A stretch of DNA of 64,000 nucleotides from Planctomycetota bacterium (GCA_016779205.1 JADHOC010000012.1:93029-157028), one strand, 5' to 3'. Shown: positions 40,857 to 49,540, counted from the stretch's first letter. Program-made: numbers and translations. The notes: generated by a model from the sequence alone, not told the origin.

Positions 40857-41681
40857 TCAGCGAGCCGGCTGGCAAGGCGGGCACAGATAGAGCCGCCGCG
40901 ACCCGACGTCGATCTTCTCGACGGGCGTGCCGCACTCAGGGCAGGGCCGCCCCGCACGCGCGAAGGCGGCGTGCCGGTAGTGACGAAACGGGACGCCGCG
41001 CTCCTTCGCGTCCGCGACGCGCTCCAAGCAGTCCGTGATGCCGCCCGTCTCGTAGCTCTGCCGGGTGACATCAAGGATCCACCGCGCGAGGTCCTCCCGA
41101 TCCTCTCCGTCGAGGTCCTTCGGTCGCCAGCCCGGGTGCAGCCCCGCCCACCAGAGGATCTCACTGCGCAGGTAGTTGCCGAGGCCGCTGACGAAGCTCT
41201 GGTCCAGGAGCAGCCCGCCCAGGTTTCGCCCGCAGAAGCGAGGGTCCTCGAGCTGCGCGATCACCTGCTCCAGGGTCACGTCCGGGTCCACCGCGTCCGG
41301 CCCGAGCTTCCCGAGGTAGGGGTGATCTGGCTCCTCCTCCGGGCGCAGGACCTCGATCTCCGAGGCGCTGTAGAGCAGGGCAGAGCGCTTCTCACCGCGG
41401 AGCTCCATGCGCAGGGAGCGGCCTGTCTTCGGGTAGGCGCCCGCCTTCCGGAAGTACCACTTCCCGTACAGCTGATTGTGGGAGTAGACCGCGACCCCAA
41501 CGTCGAACCGGGTCAGGATCGCCTTGCCTCGGGCTTCGACCTCGATGACCCTGGCACCGGCGAGTTGACTCTCCCAGGGCTTCATTCGGGTTAACCCGAA
41601 ACCAACCTCGTGCATCACCTCACCCTCGATCGCCTCAGCGATCCGGTCGGCGGCTCGATGAATCTCAGGTCCCTCCGGCAT
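40857..41681 (-). CDS. nei: Fpg/Nei-family DNA glycosylase (endonuclease VIII-like)
   Basis: Base-excision repair enzyme for oxidised bases, 274 residues. It opens PEGPEIHRAADRI (catalytic P2-E3), and carries the H2TH DNA-binding helices at ~150-215 (FVSGLGNYLRSEILWWAGL). A zinc finger at the C-terminus has CPECGTPV and LYLCPPC. PEGPE at the start and absence of the Fpg K/G loop pattern favour the Nei side of the family. It is divergent from a TetR regulator across 154 bases that hold a perfect operator. Confidence 0.9.
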   Translation of the reverse strand: MPEGPEIHRAADRIAEAIEGEVMHEVGFGLTRMKPWESQLAGARVIEVEARGKAILTRFDVGVAVYSHNQLYGKWYFRKAGAYPKTGRSLRMELRGEKRSALLYSASEIEVLRPEEEPDHPYLGKLGPDAVDPDVTLEQVIAQLEDPRFCGRNLGGLLLDQSFVSGLGNYLRSEILWWAGLHPGWRPKDLDGEDREDLARWILDVTRQSYETGGITDCLERVADAKERGVPFRHYRHAAFARAGRPCPECGTPVEKIDVGSRRLYLCPPCQPAR

Positions 41682-41777
41682 GGCATGCTGTTCGTCCCGC
41701 CACCGTGCCTGGAGTCAACCGAGCACGGTTGCTCCATGGTCAGGCCAGGAGAGGCTTCGAACGCCAGACCCGCGCCG

Positions 41778-41796
41778 GGCTGACATACTGTCAGCC
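41778..41796. promoter_or_regulatory. Perfect 19-bp operator between nei and the TetR gene
   Basis: GGCTGACA-TAC-TGTCAGCC: 8-bp arms are exact complements around 3 bases. It lies 40 bases before the TetR start and about 100 before nei. The box TACTGT on the plus strand (41786-41791) lies inside it, so a dimeric repressor here would block the regulator's own promoter. Confidence 0.7.
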
Positions 41797-41835
41797 GCCT
41801 TCCCGTTGGACCCGCTGTCGCCCCGTTCCCGCTAC

Positions 41836-42438
41836 ATGGCCGAGATCTCGCGCAAACGCCGACCGAGCACCGAGGTGCGAGAGCAGATTGTCGAGCAAGT
41901 GCTCACGCTCCTCTGGGAACATCCCCTCCGTGACATCACGGTGAAGATGATCATGGAGCGTACCGGGCTCAGCCGGCCCTCCTTCTACATCCACTTCAAC
42001 TCCATCCCGGAGCTCATCCAGGAGCGCCTTGGCGAGCTGGAGCAGGTGATGATCGGGACCACGATGCCGTGGCTTGCGTCCACCGAAGAGGACCCCGAGA
42101 TCCTCAGGGCGGCGCTCTCGGGCCTCGTGGAAGTGGTTGTCGAGAATGGCGCGACATTCCGCGCGGTCGCGGAGGCCGCCACCCTCGACGCCCAGCTCGC
42201 CAAGACCTGGGGGGACTTCATGGCCAAGTGGGACGCGGCGGTCACAGCCCGCATCCGTACGGGCCAGGAGCTCGGATACTTCTCCCTCGTCGACGCCGAG
42301 CGGACGGCCTTCGCCCTGAACCGGATGAACGCCACGGTGCTCATCGAGGCCTTCGGGAGACGCCCACAGATGGACCCCGAGCCCATCCTCGACTGCATCC
42401 TCCAGATCTGGACGCGCACCCTCTACGCCGCGAAGTGA
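41836..42438 (+). CDS. TetR-family transcriptional regulator
   Basis: 200-residue repressor. The N-terminal helix-turn-helix is ITVKMIMERTGLSRPSFYIHFNSIPELIQE at about 32-61 (recognition helix SRPSFYIHF). The C-terminal ligand and dimer domain resembles the EthR-type C-terminal family (FALNRMNATVLIEAFG, ILDCILQIWTRTLY). The ligand is unknown. It is divergent from nei and alone in its direction, with a perfect palindrome in the shared gap, so it probably controls itself and perhaps nei. ATG 41836 gives the usual short basic lead. Confidence 0.91.
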   Translation: MAEISRKRRPSTEVREQIVEQVLTLLWEHPLRDITVKMIMERTGLSRPSFYIHFNSIPELIQERLGELEQVMIGTTMPWLASTEEDPEILRAALSGLVEVVVENGATFRAVAEAATLDAQLAKTWGDFMAKWDAAVTARIRTGQELGYFSLVDAERTAFALNRMNATVLIEAFGRRPQMDPEPILDCILQIWTRTLYAAK

Positions 42439-42446
42439 GCGTTGGT

Positions 42447-42466
42447 GGGAGGAGCCCGCTCCCCCC
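42447..42466 (+). terminator. Hairpin after the TetR gene
   Basis: GGGAGGAGC pairs with GCTCCCCCC (one mismatch) 9 bases after the stop. No T-run. It lies between convergent TetR and HD-domain genes. Confidence 0.35.
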
Positions 42467-42583
42467 TCCCCTCTCCGGTCCGGAACCACCCGGTTCGACC
42501 CGGCCCGACTCGCGCTCCTCCTGGCTCCGGGCCCGCTCGGAGCCTCCCCCTGCAGCCTCCAGCAGGAGCCTGCACCGACGGAC

Positions 42584-43183
42584 CTATCGCGACCCGGACC
42601 CGCCGGGCTCGTGCCGGACGAGGCCCTCGAGGGCTCGATCGAGGTCGATCGAGAGCGCGTCGAATCCATCGACCGAATCCAGGCGCCGGCGGAGCGCCGC
42701 CACGAGCTCCCGGGCGTGGGCAATCGTCTGTGCAGGGCCGCGGCTGAAGTGGCTCCAGGCCTCCTCGGGGCTCGCCGCTGCGTCGAGCCGCGCGCCGAGG
42801 GAGCGCATGTTGTGCAGCTTGTCCGCGGCCTTCACCACGAGCGCTCGCAGGCTCATGGTCTCCACGGCGACCAGCGCCTCACCCTTGCGGGTCTCCCAGG
42901 ACTCGCCCTTCCGCTCGGTGACCTCGGCGACCACCGCCGCCACCTCGGCCCCGAACTCCTCCTCCACCCGCGCCGACGTCCACTCCTCGCAATCCTCCAC
43001 CACGTCGTGGAGCAGGCCCGCCTGGATGGTCTCGTCGTCCGCGCCGCTCCGCGCGAGCAGGAGCGCCACGTGGTAGGGGTGGGAGACGTAGGGGATCGGG
43101 TCGCCCTTGCGGGTCTGGCCCTCGTGGGCCAGCAGGGAGGCCCGGATCGCGGCCTCGACGCCGCTCGAGAAGAGCCCGACCAT
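42584..43183 (-). CDS. HD-domain hydrolase (RelA/SpoT-hydrolase-like)
   Basis: 199 residues with the HD motif LLHDVVEDCEEWT and further ligands in LVVKAADKLHNMRSLG. The start AAIRASLLAHEGQTRKGDPIPYVSHPYHVA matches the small Mesh1/SpoT-hydrolase-like group (span 11-40). These may degrade (p)ppGpp or a related nucleotide; no synthetase domain is present. It is the last gene of the five-gene minus-strand cluster, 6 bases after the membrane-protein gene, so a signalling role in that operon is possible but unproved. Confidence 0.8.
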   Translation of the reverse strand: MVGLFSSGVEAAIRASLLAHEGQTRKGDPIPYVSHPYHVALLLARSGADDETIQAGLLHDVVEDCEEWTSARVEEEFGAEVAAVVAEVTERKGESWETRKGEALVAVETMSLRALVVKAADKLHNMRSLGARLDAAASPEEAWSHFSRGPAQTIAHARELVAALRRRLDSVDGFDALSIDLDRALEGLVRHEPGGSGSR

Positions 43184-43189
43184 CCGCGG

Positions 43190-44038
43190 TCAGATCTGTA
43201 CGCCCAGGGGCTTCAGGAAGATGAAGCCCACGACCATGGAGGCCAGCACGAATGCGGCGAGCACGCCGAGCGGGCCGCTCAGCGGTAGCCAGCCCAGGTC
43301 GCTCTCGGGGTAGACGAAGCTGATCTTCTCCAGCCCCGTGCCCTCGAGGGTGTCCTCCGCCGGCCACAGGATCGCTTCCAGGGCGCTGCTGACCCGCTCG
43401 GGCTGCAGGCTCCGAACGCTCACCTCGTTCCCCGCGACGACGACCTTCTCGATGGACTTGCCCCCGGTGGTGAGGACGATGCTGTACTCCCCGGGCTGCT
43501 CCGCGATGAACTCGACGAAGGCGCGTCCCTGGCGCGGGATGAGCGCGACGGGCGAGACCGCCTTCAGGCCCTCGGGGAACGTGATCTCCAGCCCGTCGAT
43601 CGCCCCGCGCTCCCCCTTCACCTCGAGCGTCAGGCCGTCCCCGGCGAGGCGCTCGACGCCGACCTGTTGGACAGGCACCGGCTCGAAGCCGTAGCGGACC
43701 ACCATCTGCGCCGCGACGAGCGCGAAGGGGATCGCCAGGGGAACGAAGGGCCCGAAGTTGAGCACGAGATACTGCACGTTCCGGAAGAGCACCTTCCCGA
43801 TCGCCTTGCCGACGGTCACCAGGTCGTCCTGGTAGAGGCGGATCTCGATCAGGTGCCCCTTGATCTTGTCCTTGGTCGCCTTGATCCCCTTCTGCCAGGA
43901 GATGTGCTTGAAGATCCAGAGCGCGAGTACGCCGAAGATCCCGCTCACGAACAGGAGCGCGAACTCGTCGCTGACCGCCTCGAGGGGCGTCAGGATGAGG
44001 TCGAAGAACGACGTGACTGCGCGGTTGATCGCGTTCAT
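43190..44038 (-). CDS. Three-helix membrane protein of unknown function
   Basis: 282 residues with helices at ~26-48 (EFALLFVSGIFGVLALWIF), ~90-112 (VLNFGPFVPLAIPFALVAAQ) and ~258-278 (LGVLAAFVLASMVVGFIFL). A basic cytoplasmic stretch, WQKGIKATKDKIKGHLIEIR, follows the first helix. The ~140 residues between helices 2 and 3 look like a beta-rich extracytoplasmic domain. The K-D-K-I-K-G-H-L-E-I-R-L-Y-Q-D-D pattern recurs, from memory, in conserved planctomycete hypothetical proteins beside phosphodiesterases. A distant likeness to EMC3/YidC insertases is conceivable, but I would not assign it. Confidence 0.78.
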   Translation of the reverse strand: MNAINRAVTSFFDLILTPLEAVSDEFALLFVSGIFGVLALWIFKHISWQKGIKATKDKIKGHLIEIRLYQDDLVTVGKAIGKVLFRNVQYLVLNFGPFVPLAIPFALVAAQMVVRYGFEPVPVQQVGVERLAGDGLTLEVKGERGAIDGLEITFPEGLKAVSPVALIPRQGRAFVEFIAEQPGEYSIVLTTGGKSIEKVVVAGNEVSVRSLQPERVSSALEAILWPAEDTLEGTGLEKISFVYPESDLGWLPLSGPLGVLAAFVLASMVVGFIFLKPLGVQI

Positions 44039-44083
44039 CGGGGACCGGGCGTGGGGCCTACGGGTGGGCCGGAGCGGCGGGGA

Positions 44084-44281
44084 TCAGCTGATGTAGCCGA
44101 GGCCCTTGAGCTTCTCTGTGATGTCGGCGTCGGAGCCGGCCTCGTCGAACTGGGAGAGCTCGCGCTCGAGGACATGGTGGATGAACTCCTCGTGGGAGGC
44201 GTATCCGGCGACCTCGGCGATCTGCTTGATGCGGGCGAGGAGCTCGGGGTCGATCTTGACCTTGTTGGCGGATCCGAACAT
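44084..44281 (-). CDS. Tiny ribbon-helix-helix-like protein
   Basis: 65 residues. A beta strand (NKVKIDPELLARI) and two helices (KQIAEVAGYASHEEFIHHVL) match the RHH/CopG layout, so DNA binding or dimer formation is possible. The C-terminus is ITEKLKGLGYIS; LxxLGYI endings are familiar from sulfatase and phosphodiesterase chains. It lies between the phosphodiesterase gene (28 bases) and the membrane-protein gene (45 bases). Lack of a clear basic strand argues against certainty about DNA binding. Confidence 0.68.
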   Translation of the reverse strand: MFGSANKVKIDPELLARIKQIAEVAGYASHEEFIHHVLERELSQFDEAGSDADITEKLKGLGYIS

Positions 44282-44309
44282 GGGAAGGAGGTGGTTGAGG
44301 GGTCTGGGT

Positions 44310-46436
44310 TTACTGGTTGGAGAGGATCTGGCGGCCGACCATCCCGGGCGCGGGCTCGACGCCGTAGATCCCGAGGATGGTGGTGGTGAGGTCCTCGAGG
44401 CGCGGGTCAGCGAGCTGAACCGGCTGGTTGGTGAGCAGCACGCCGTTGACGACGCTCGGGTGCATCAGGTGGCTGCCGTTGAAGGTGCCGCCGACGTTGT
44501 CGGAGAGCACCGCGTTCGGGATGCGCCCCTGGGTCGCCTCGTCCGAGTTGCCGTAGCCCCAGTTGTAGCCCACGACGATGTCGGGGGCCTCGTCCAGGCG
44601 CTCGCCGCCGGCGTAGACCACGGTGGCGAGGTCGGCGCTGAGCACCACGGGGGTGCTCCCGCGCTCGTCGTCTCGGATCGCCTCGAGCTCGCGCTTGAGC
44701 CGGGCGAGGAGCTCATCCGCCTCCGCGCCAGGCTCCACGATGCCCTGGGACTCGCGGCCCTTGAGGTTGAGGTACAGGCCGTTGAAGCCCACGCCGTAGG
44801 CCGTCGACTTCGACCAGTCCACGGCGTCGGAGATGAACACGTCCTTGAAGCCGCTGGCGTCCTCGGGGAGCTCCTTCTCACGGCCCTCGTTCAGGACCAG
44901 GTAGCCGTTCTCCAGGAGCCAGGTGTTGAGGCTGAACTTGCGCCGGTAAGCGGCGAAGCCGTGGTCCGACATGATCATGACGACGGCGTCGTCCCCCACC
45001 CGGTCCAGCACCTTCCCGAGGAAGGGGTCCATCTTCAGGTAGAGGTCATCCACCACGTCGCGCCACGTTGAGCCCTCACGGTCCGACCACCAGGTGGAGT
45101 TCTCGTTGGCAATGGCCTCGTCGAAGAACGGGTGCTCGGGGTCCTGGTGGCGCCACATCATGTGCATGGCGAGGTCGACCGAGGAGACGTAGAAGAAGAG
45201 CAGCCCGCCCTCTTCGTTGGCCACGTAGCGGTCCAGCGCGTGATCGAGCATGCGGGCACGCTCCAGGTACACGAGCTCCGCCTGGGCCATGAACTCGGCG
45301 TCCGTGAAGGCGCCGTCCTTCAGGGCAGAGACCTCCTCGGCCATACCCTGGGTGTAGTAGTCACCGATCGCCGCCGCTAGGTCCGCCGAGGCGTCCTCCG
45401 GGTAGGAGATCGCGTCGACCGGGGCCACCGGGTCGAAGTTGACCGGCGAGGCGTACAGCACAAAGTCCGGGCCGATGCTGCGCAGGTAGAAGCGCACGAT
45501 CCCGCCGAGGTTCATGGCGCCCATGGGCGCCATCTCGAAGCTCACCCGGCAGAAGCGTGACCACTGCCCCGGGCGCATGACCACCCGCTCGGTTCCCACC
45601 TCGACCGTGGCGGTGTTGCTCCGCTCGTCGATGTAGATCGTCAGCGGGGTCGTCGCCACGGGGTCCCCGTCCTTGAGGACGTTGGTCGGGCCCTCCAGCT
45701 GCGTCCGGATCGCGCCGCCGCTGACGCGGACCGCGCGGAACTTGCCGCCAGAGGTCTCCTTCTTCGCCGGCGGATCGCTGGTGAAGATGGTGTAGGTCCC
45801 GTAGGCCGAGTCGAGCGCCGGCGTGAGCATCCCGGGGAAGCTGACGCCCTTGGAGGGCTCGACGGGGAAGTTGATCGGGACCCGGTACAGGTCCGCGGGG
45901 ACGCCCGCCTCGCCGAGGATCGTCCAGAACGCGCGGCCCGTGCGGTTCGACTCGGAGCTACCGCCGGTGGGGATCTTGTACCCCGTGAGGGGGACCTTGA
46001 TCTCTCCGCCCTCCTCCGAGACCACCGTGGAGGGCTCGATGGAGTAGTGCTCCTTGTTGCGGTGGATGAAGTCGTAGACCCCGTGCCCGCCCGGGTTGCG
46101 GCCGGTGATGAAGTTGGACCAGGCCACCGGGCTCTGGGGAGGCGTGGAGGTCCCGAGCGACATCACGCCGCCGGCGGCGTCCACCAGGCGCCGGAAGTTG
46201 GTCATCCGGTCCGGGTAGCGCTCCATCACCGAGGAGAGGATCTCGGGGTCCATCCCGTCGATCCCGAGCACGACGACCCTGGGGTGATCCGCCTCGGGCA
46301 GGCTCGGAGCACCGGACTCGCGCGCCGCCCGGGAGGCCTCGGCGTCGGTGGGCTTGCGGCGCGTCGGGACACCGGTGGCGAGCAGCGTCGCGATCACGGC
46401 GAGGGCGACGTAGGCCGTCCAGCGGGGGAGGTTCAT
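44310..46436 (-). CDS. Alkaline-phosphatase-superfamily phosphodiesterase, copy 1
   Basis: 708 residues, type I phosphodiesterase/nucleotide pyrophosphatase-like. An N-terminal hydrophobic segment (AYVALAVIATLLATGV) exports or anchors it. Metal and nucleophile sites are VVVLGIDGMDPEIL, the nucleophile region STPPQSPVAWSNFITGRNPG, VSSVDLAMHMMWRHQDPEHP and MIMSDHGFAAYRR. The Asp-Gly-Met-Asp motif also occurs in phosphonoacetate and phosphoglycerol enzymes, so the substrate is open. It starts in a 4-base overlap with copy 2, from which it differs greatly outside the core. The C-terminus IYGVEPAPGMVGRQ is a typical enzyme end. Confidence 0.85.
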   Translation of the reverse strand: MNLPRWTAYVALAVIATLLATGVPTRRKPTDAEASRAARESGAPSLPEADHPRVVVLGIDGMDPEILSSVMERYPDRMTNFRRLVDAAGGVMSLGTSTPPQSPVAWSNFITGRNPGGHGVYDFIHRNKEHYSIEPSTVVSEEGGEIKVPLTGYKIPTGGSSESNRTGRAFWTILGEAGVPADLYRVPINFPVEPSKGVSFPGMLTPALDSAYGTYTIFTSDPPAKKETSGGKFRAVRVSGGAIRTQLEGPTNVLKDGDPVATTPLTIYIDERSNTATVEVGTERVVMRPGQWSRFCRVSFEMAPMGAMNLGGIVRFYLRSIGPDFVLYASPVNFDPVAPVDAISYPEDASADLAAAIGDYYTQGMAEEVSALKDGAFTDAEFMAQAELVYLERARMLDHALDRYVANEEGGLLFFYVSSVDLAMHMMWRHQDPEHPFFDEAIANENSTWWSDREGSTWRDVVDDLYLKMDPFLGKVLDRVGDDAVVMIMSDHGFAAYRRKFSLNTWLLENGYLVLNEGREKELPEDASGFKDVFISDAVDWSKSTAYGVGFNGLYLNLKGRESQGIVEPGAEADELLARLKRELEAIRDDERGSTPVVLSADLATVVYAGGERLDEAPDIVVGYNWGYGNSDEATQGRIPNAVLSDNVGGTFNGSHLMHPSVVNGVLLTNQPVQLADPRLEDLTTTILGIYGVEPAPGMVGRQILSNQ

Positions 46437-48598
46437 GAGTTGGCTTGCTCCGTGCTGCGGAGGCGGTCGGGCGCGGCGTCACCGCTCCCCATGGACCCGA
46501 ACAGGCGCCGCCCCTTCATGTACGCGGGCACGTCGACGCCGAAGAGATCCAGGACCGTCGGCGCGATGTCCGCGAGGGTGGGGTCCTCCACGTCGATCTT
46601 CTGGTTGCACCAGAAGACGCCGGGGACCAGCCGCGGGTCGACGCAGTGGTCGCCGGACCAGCTCTTTGTGTTGTCCGAGAAGGTCTCCTTGGAGACGGCG
46701 CCGACGGCGCAGTCCCACGAGTGGCGGAAGCCGCGGTGGTAGCCCACGAGCAGCTCCGGCGCCATGTCGGCGTACGGTCCGTCGTGAACCTCCCCGGTGA
46801 GGAAGACCTCGTTGATGGCCCGCTCGCCGGACTTGGGGTCCACCAGCGCCTCAAGCTTCTCCTTGATCTCCTTGCAGAGGGAGTCGAGCTCCTCGCCCGG
46901 CTCCACCTGTCCAACCCGCTCGCGGCCCTTGCGGTTGATGAAGATGCCGGTGAGGCCGAGGGTGAAGGCCCTGGTCTTCTCCCAGTCGACCTTCTCGAAC
47001 CAGTCGCCCGAGGTCTCGGCGCCGTCCTTCAAGACGAGGTAGCCCTCGTCGCGGAGCCAGGCGTTGAGGTTGACCCCGCGCTGGAACGAGCAGAAGCCGT
47101 GGTCGGAGACGACCATCAGCAGGGTGTCGTCGTCGCCCTCCAGCCTCTCCATGACCTCGCCGATGAGCGCGTCTGCCTTGCCGTACAGCTCAGGGATGAC
47201 GTCCACGAACTCGGTCGTGTCCTTGCCCTCGTTGGCGGGGTGGTCCTTCTCCAGGTAGCGCCAGAACATGTGGCTGACCCGGTCCGTCGTGTCGAAGACG
47301 ACGGTGACGAAGCCCTTCTTGGTCTTGTCGAGGACGTCCCAGAGCTGCTTCTTGCGCTCGTCCATGATCAGGTAGGCCTGATCAAGGAAGGCGGCCTCGT
47401 CGATGACGCGCTCGTTGAGCGCCCAGGTGTCCTCGGCGAGGCCCAGCGTCGAGAACTTGCCCAGCATCTTGGCCAGGTAGATGGAGTAGACGAAGGGGTG
47501 GCTGAGGGGCATCGCCGGCGACTCGGGGTCGATGTTGATCGGCGTCACGTAGATGCTCACCGCCTCGTCATCCCAGCGCTGAATACGGATCCGGGCGATG
47601 CCCTGGACGCCGTCGAACGGGACCTCCATCCAGGGGGTGTACTCCCCCACGCCAACCTCGACCGTCTCCTTGCCGACCGTGATGGCCGCCTTCCCCGTGG
47701 CCGCGTCCATCGCGACCGTGAAGGGGCACTTCATCGAGACCCCGTCCGCGCCCGGAGGGCCCTTGAGGTTCGACTCGACGGTGTTCGAGCGGCGGACCAC
47801 GCGGAATCGCTGGCCGCCGGTGGCCGCACCGAGCTGGCTCTCGTCCGACGTGTAGAAGCTGAACGATCCCTGCGTCCCCTGGAGGTCGGGGACGCACATC
47901 CCGGAGAGGAGCGTGCCGTTCTTGAACTTCTGCGGCGGGAAGGTGATGGGCACCCGGATGATCGAGGACCACACCATGTTGGCGCCGAGCAGCTTCCAGA
48001 AGGGCTGGCTCTTCTGGAGGATCTTGTAAACGGCGCGCTGGCCGAAGGGGACCTTGGCGAAGCCGAGGTTGATGTTGCGCGGGACGGTCCGGGTATCCGT
48101 GGAGGACAGCACCGGCATGTAGGAACATGGATCCCGCGTCAGGAAGTCGTAGATGTTGTGGCGCGAGGCATCGACGCCCGTCGCGAACGTGGACCAGGCC
48201 ACCGGGGAGATCGAGGGGATCGACGTCCCGAGGGCGGAGTGGCAGCCCTGTTCCTGCAGCCGGGCGAAGTTGGGCATGCGGTCCGCGTACTTCTCCGCCA
48301 TCTTTGGGTCGAACCCGTCGAGGCCGATGACCACGACGCGCTTGACCTTCGCCTTGGTCTTCCCGCGGCGGTAGACGACCTTGATCGCGGCCTTGAACGG
48401 CCAGATCAGGATGATGCCGAAGGCCAGCGCGAACGTCCCCAGCAGCACGAGCAGGGAACCAGCGGCCGCGAATCCAGCGCCTGGACCGATGTAGGCGAGG
48501 GGCAGCTCGGCCGGAGCCGCCGCCAGCGCGGGGGCCTGGAGCGCCGTGAGGATCGCCGCCCCGCCTGCCAGGAGGAGGGGAAGTCGGAGGATTCGCAT
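46433..48598 (-). CDS. Alkaline-phosphatase-superfamily phosphodiesterase, copy 2
   Basis: 721 residues from ATG 48598. A signal segment (LLLAGGAAILTALQAPALA) is followed by YIGPGAGFAAAGSLL and a second helix (VLLGTFALAFGIILIWPF), so it is probably membrane-anchored. The core carries VVVIGLDGFDPKMAEKYA, the nucleophile region SIPSISPVAWSTFATG, VFDTTDRVSHMFWRYLEKDH and MVVSDHGFCSFQRG. A longer in-frame start at 48778 adds basic, unlikely sequence. It is the first gene of the cluster 48598-42584. Both copies could act on the same extracytoplasmic phosphate diester, or one could modify and the other cleave it. Confidence 0.84.
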   Translation of the reverse strand: MRILRLPLLLAGGAAILTALQAPALAAAPAELPLAYIGPGAGFAAAGSLLVLLGTFALAFGIILIWPFKAAIKVVYRRGKTKAKVKRVVVIGLDGFDPKMAEKYADRMPNFARLQEQGCHSALGTSIPSISPVAWSTFATGVDASRHNIYDFLTRDPCSYMPVLSSTDTRTVPRNINLGFAKVPFGQRAVYKILQKSQPFWKLLGANMVWSSIIRVPITFPPQKFKNGTLLSGMCVPDLQGTQGSFSFYTSDESQLGAATGGQRFRVVRRSNTVESNLKGPPGADGVSMKCPFTVAMDAATGKAAITVGKETVEVGVGEYTPWMEVPFDGVQGIARIRIQRWDDEAVSIYVTPINIDPESPAMPLSHPFVYSIYLAKMLGKFSTLGLAEDTWALNERVIDEAAFLDQAYLIMDERKKQLWDVLDKTKKGFVTVVFDTTDRVSHMFWRYLEKDHPANEGKDTTEFVDVIPELYGKADALIGEVMERLEGDDDTLLMVVSDHGFCSFQRGVNLNAWLRDEGYLVLKDGAETSGDWFEKVDWEKTRAFTLGLTGIFINRKGRERVGQVEPGEELDSLCKEIKEKLEALVDPKSGERAINEVFLTGEVHDGPYADMAPELLVGYHRGFRHSWDCAVGAVSKETFSDNTKSWSGDHCVDPRLVPGVFWCNQKIDVEDPTLADIAPTVLDLFGVDVPAYMKGRRLFGSMGSGDAAPDRLRSTEQANS

Positions 48599-48977
48599 CG
48601 TCGGAAGGGGGCGTAGGAATGGCGTTCGGCCGGGCCGAGCGCCGCAGAGTCTATCGGCAATCCGAACGCCATCCATCCAGGGGAGGTGCCAGCAATTCGT
48701 GAACAGGCGGCCGCCGCAAGGCAGAAGGTCGCGCCTCTGGAACCTGCGAGCGCCCGCGGGTACGGGCCACCTCCGCAAGGGTGAGCCCTGGCCCCGCGAG
48801 GAGCACGCGATGCGTCATTCAAGGGATTCCCGCAGCCCCGATCGCCCCGGAAGCGTCCAGGAACGGGACTCGGAACGACCGGTCCCCATTGAGCGGAATC
48901 GAGACTGAAGTCCTGGGGCCTGATCGGTCGAACGCGTGAGTGGATGGGATCCGCCCACCCCCCATCTGCCGCACCCC
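48599..48977. other. Divergent intergenic region before the pilin genes
   Basis: These 379 bases separate phosphodiesterase copy 2 (minus) from the first prepilin gene (plus). TACGCC on the minus strand 11 bases before ATG 48598 is a weak start-proximal box. The part from about 48810 to 48950 is less GC-rich than the genes. No coding frame or RNA is convincing. Confidence 0.5.
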
Positions 48978-49538
48978 ATGAAGACCCGACCCGCCATCAT
49001 CAACAGGACGCGCCGCCCGGCCCATCGAGCTGGCTTCACGCTCCTCGAGGTCCTGATCACCGTGGCCGTGCTCATGGTCGGTCTGCTGGCCATGTCCTCG
49101 ACCTCGGTCGTCGTCAACTCACTTCGACGGAGCGCCTCCGACCGTGCGCGCGCCCACGCCGCCGTTCAGGCGATCAGCCAGGACCTGCTGTCTGTCGCGC
49201 GCGCCTCGAGCGAGGACCCCGCCCTGTGGGCAGGGGAGATCCTCGCCGCCTACGGACCCGACGGCTCCCCCGGCAACGAGCTTCCCATCACGGGCCTCGA
49301 TCCGTGGGAGGGCTCCGACCACATCGCGACGGTGACCATCATCACCGATGAGACCACGACGGACGGCGAGCTCGGCTGCAACCTCGGCATGCCCCGGGAC
49401 CTCGACGGCGATGGCCTCGCCTCGAACTCCGACGTCACGAACAACGCCTCGCTCCTGCCCGCCATCGTCGATGTCCGCTGGCGGCACGCTGGCGGCGAGT
49501 TCGAGATCCGCCAGGCGGTCTACCTGCTCCGCTTCTGA
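48978..49538 (+). CDS. Type IV pilus minor prepilin, PilV-like
   Basis: 186 residues. The prepilin signal is a basic lead (KTRPAIINRTRRPAHRA) and the cleavage/methylation site G-FTLLEVLITVAVLMVGLLA, with glutamate at +5. The rest is a small pseudopilin domain with a DLDGDGLASNSDVTN loop. PilV-type proteins take part in pilus assembly or in type II secretion pseudopili. It precedes the PilW-like gene by 2 bases. ATG 48978 is chosen because it gives the shortest lead before the cleavage site. Confidence 0.9.
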   Translation: MKTRPAIINRTRRPAHRAGFTLLEVLITVAVLMVGLLAMSSTSVVVNSLRRSASDRARAHAAVQAISQDLLSVARASSEDPALWAGEILAAYGPDGSPGNELPITGLDPWEGSDHIATVTIITDETTTDGELGCNLGMPRDLDGDGLASNSDVTNNASLLPAIVDVRWRHAGGEFEIRQAVYLLRF

Positions 49539-49540
49539 GC

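Noticed and set aside
42485..42510. GGTTCGA as a possible tRNA T-loop
   Set aside because: The flanking bases do not form a T-stem, and no acceptor or anticodon arm can be found around it.
48599..48778. 60-residue N-terminal extension of phosphodiesterase copy 2
   Set aside because: The extra residues are arginine-rich and would precede a good signal peptide at the ATG 48598.
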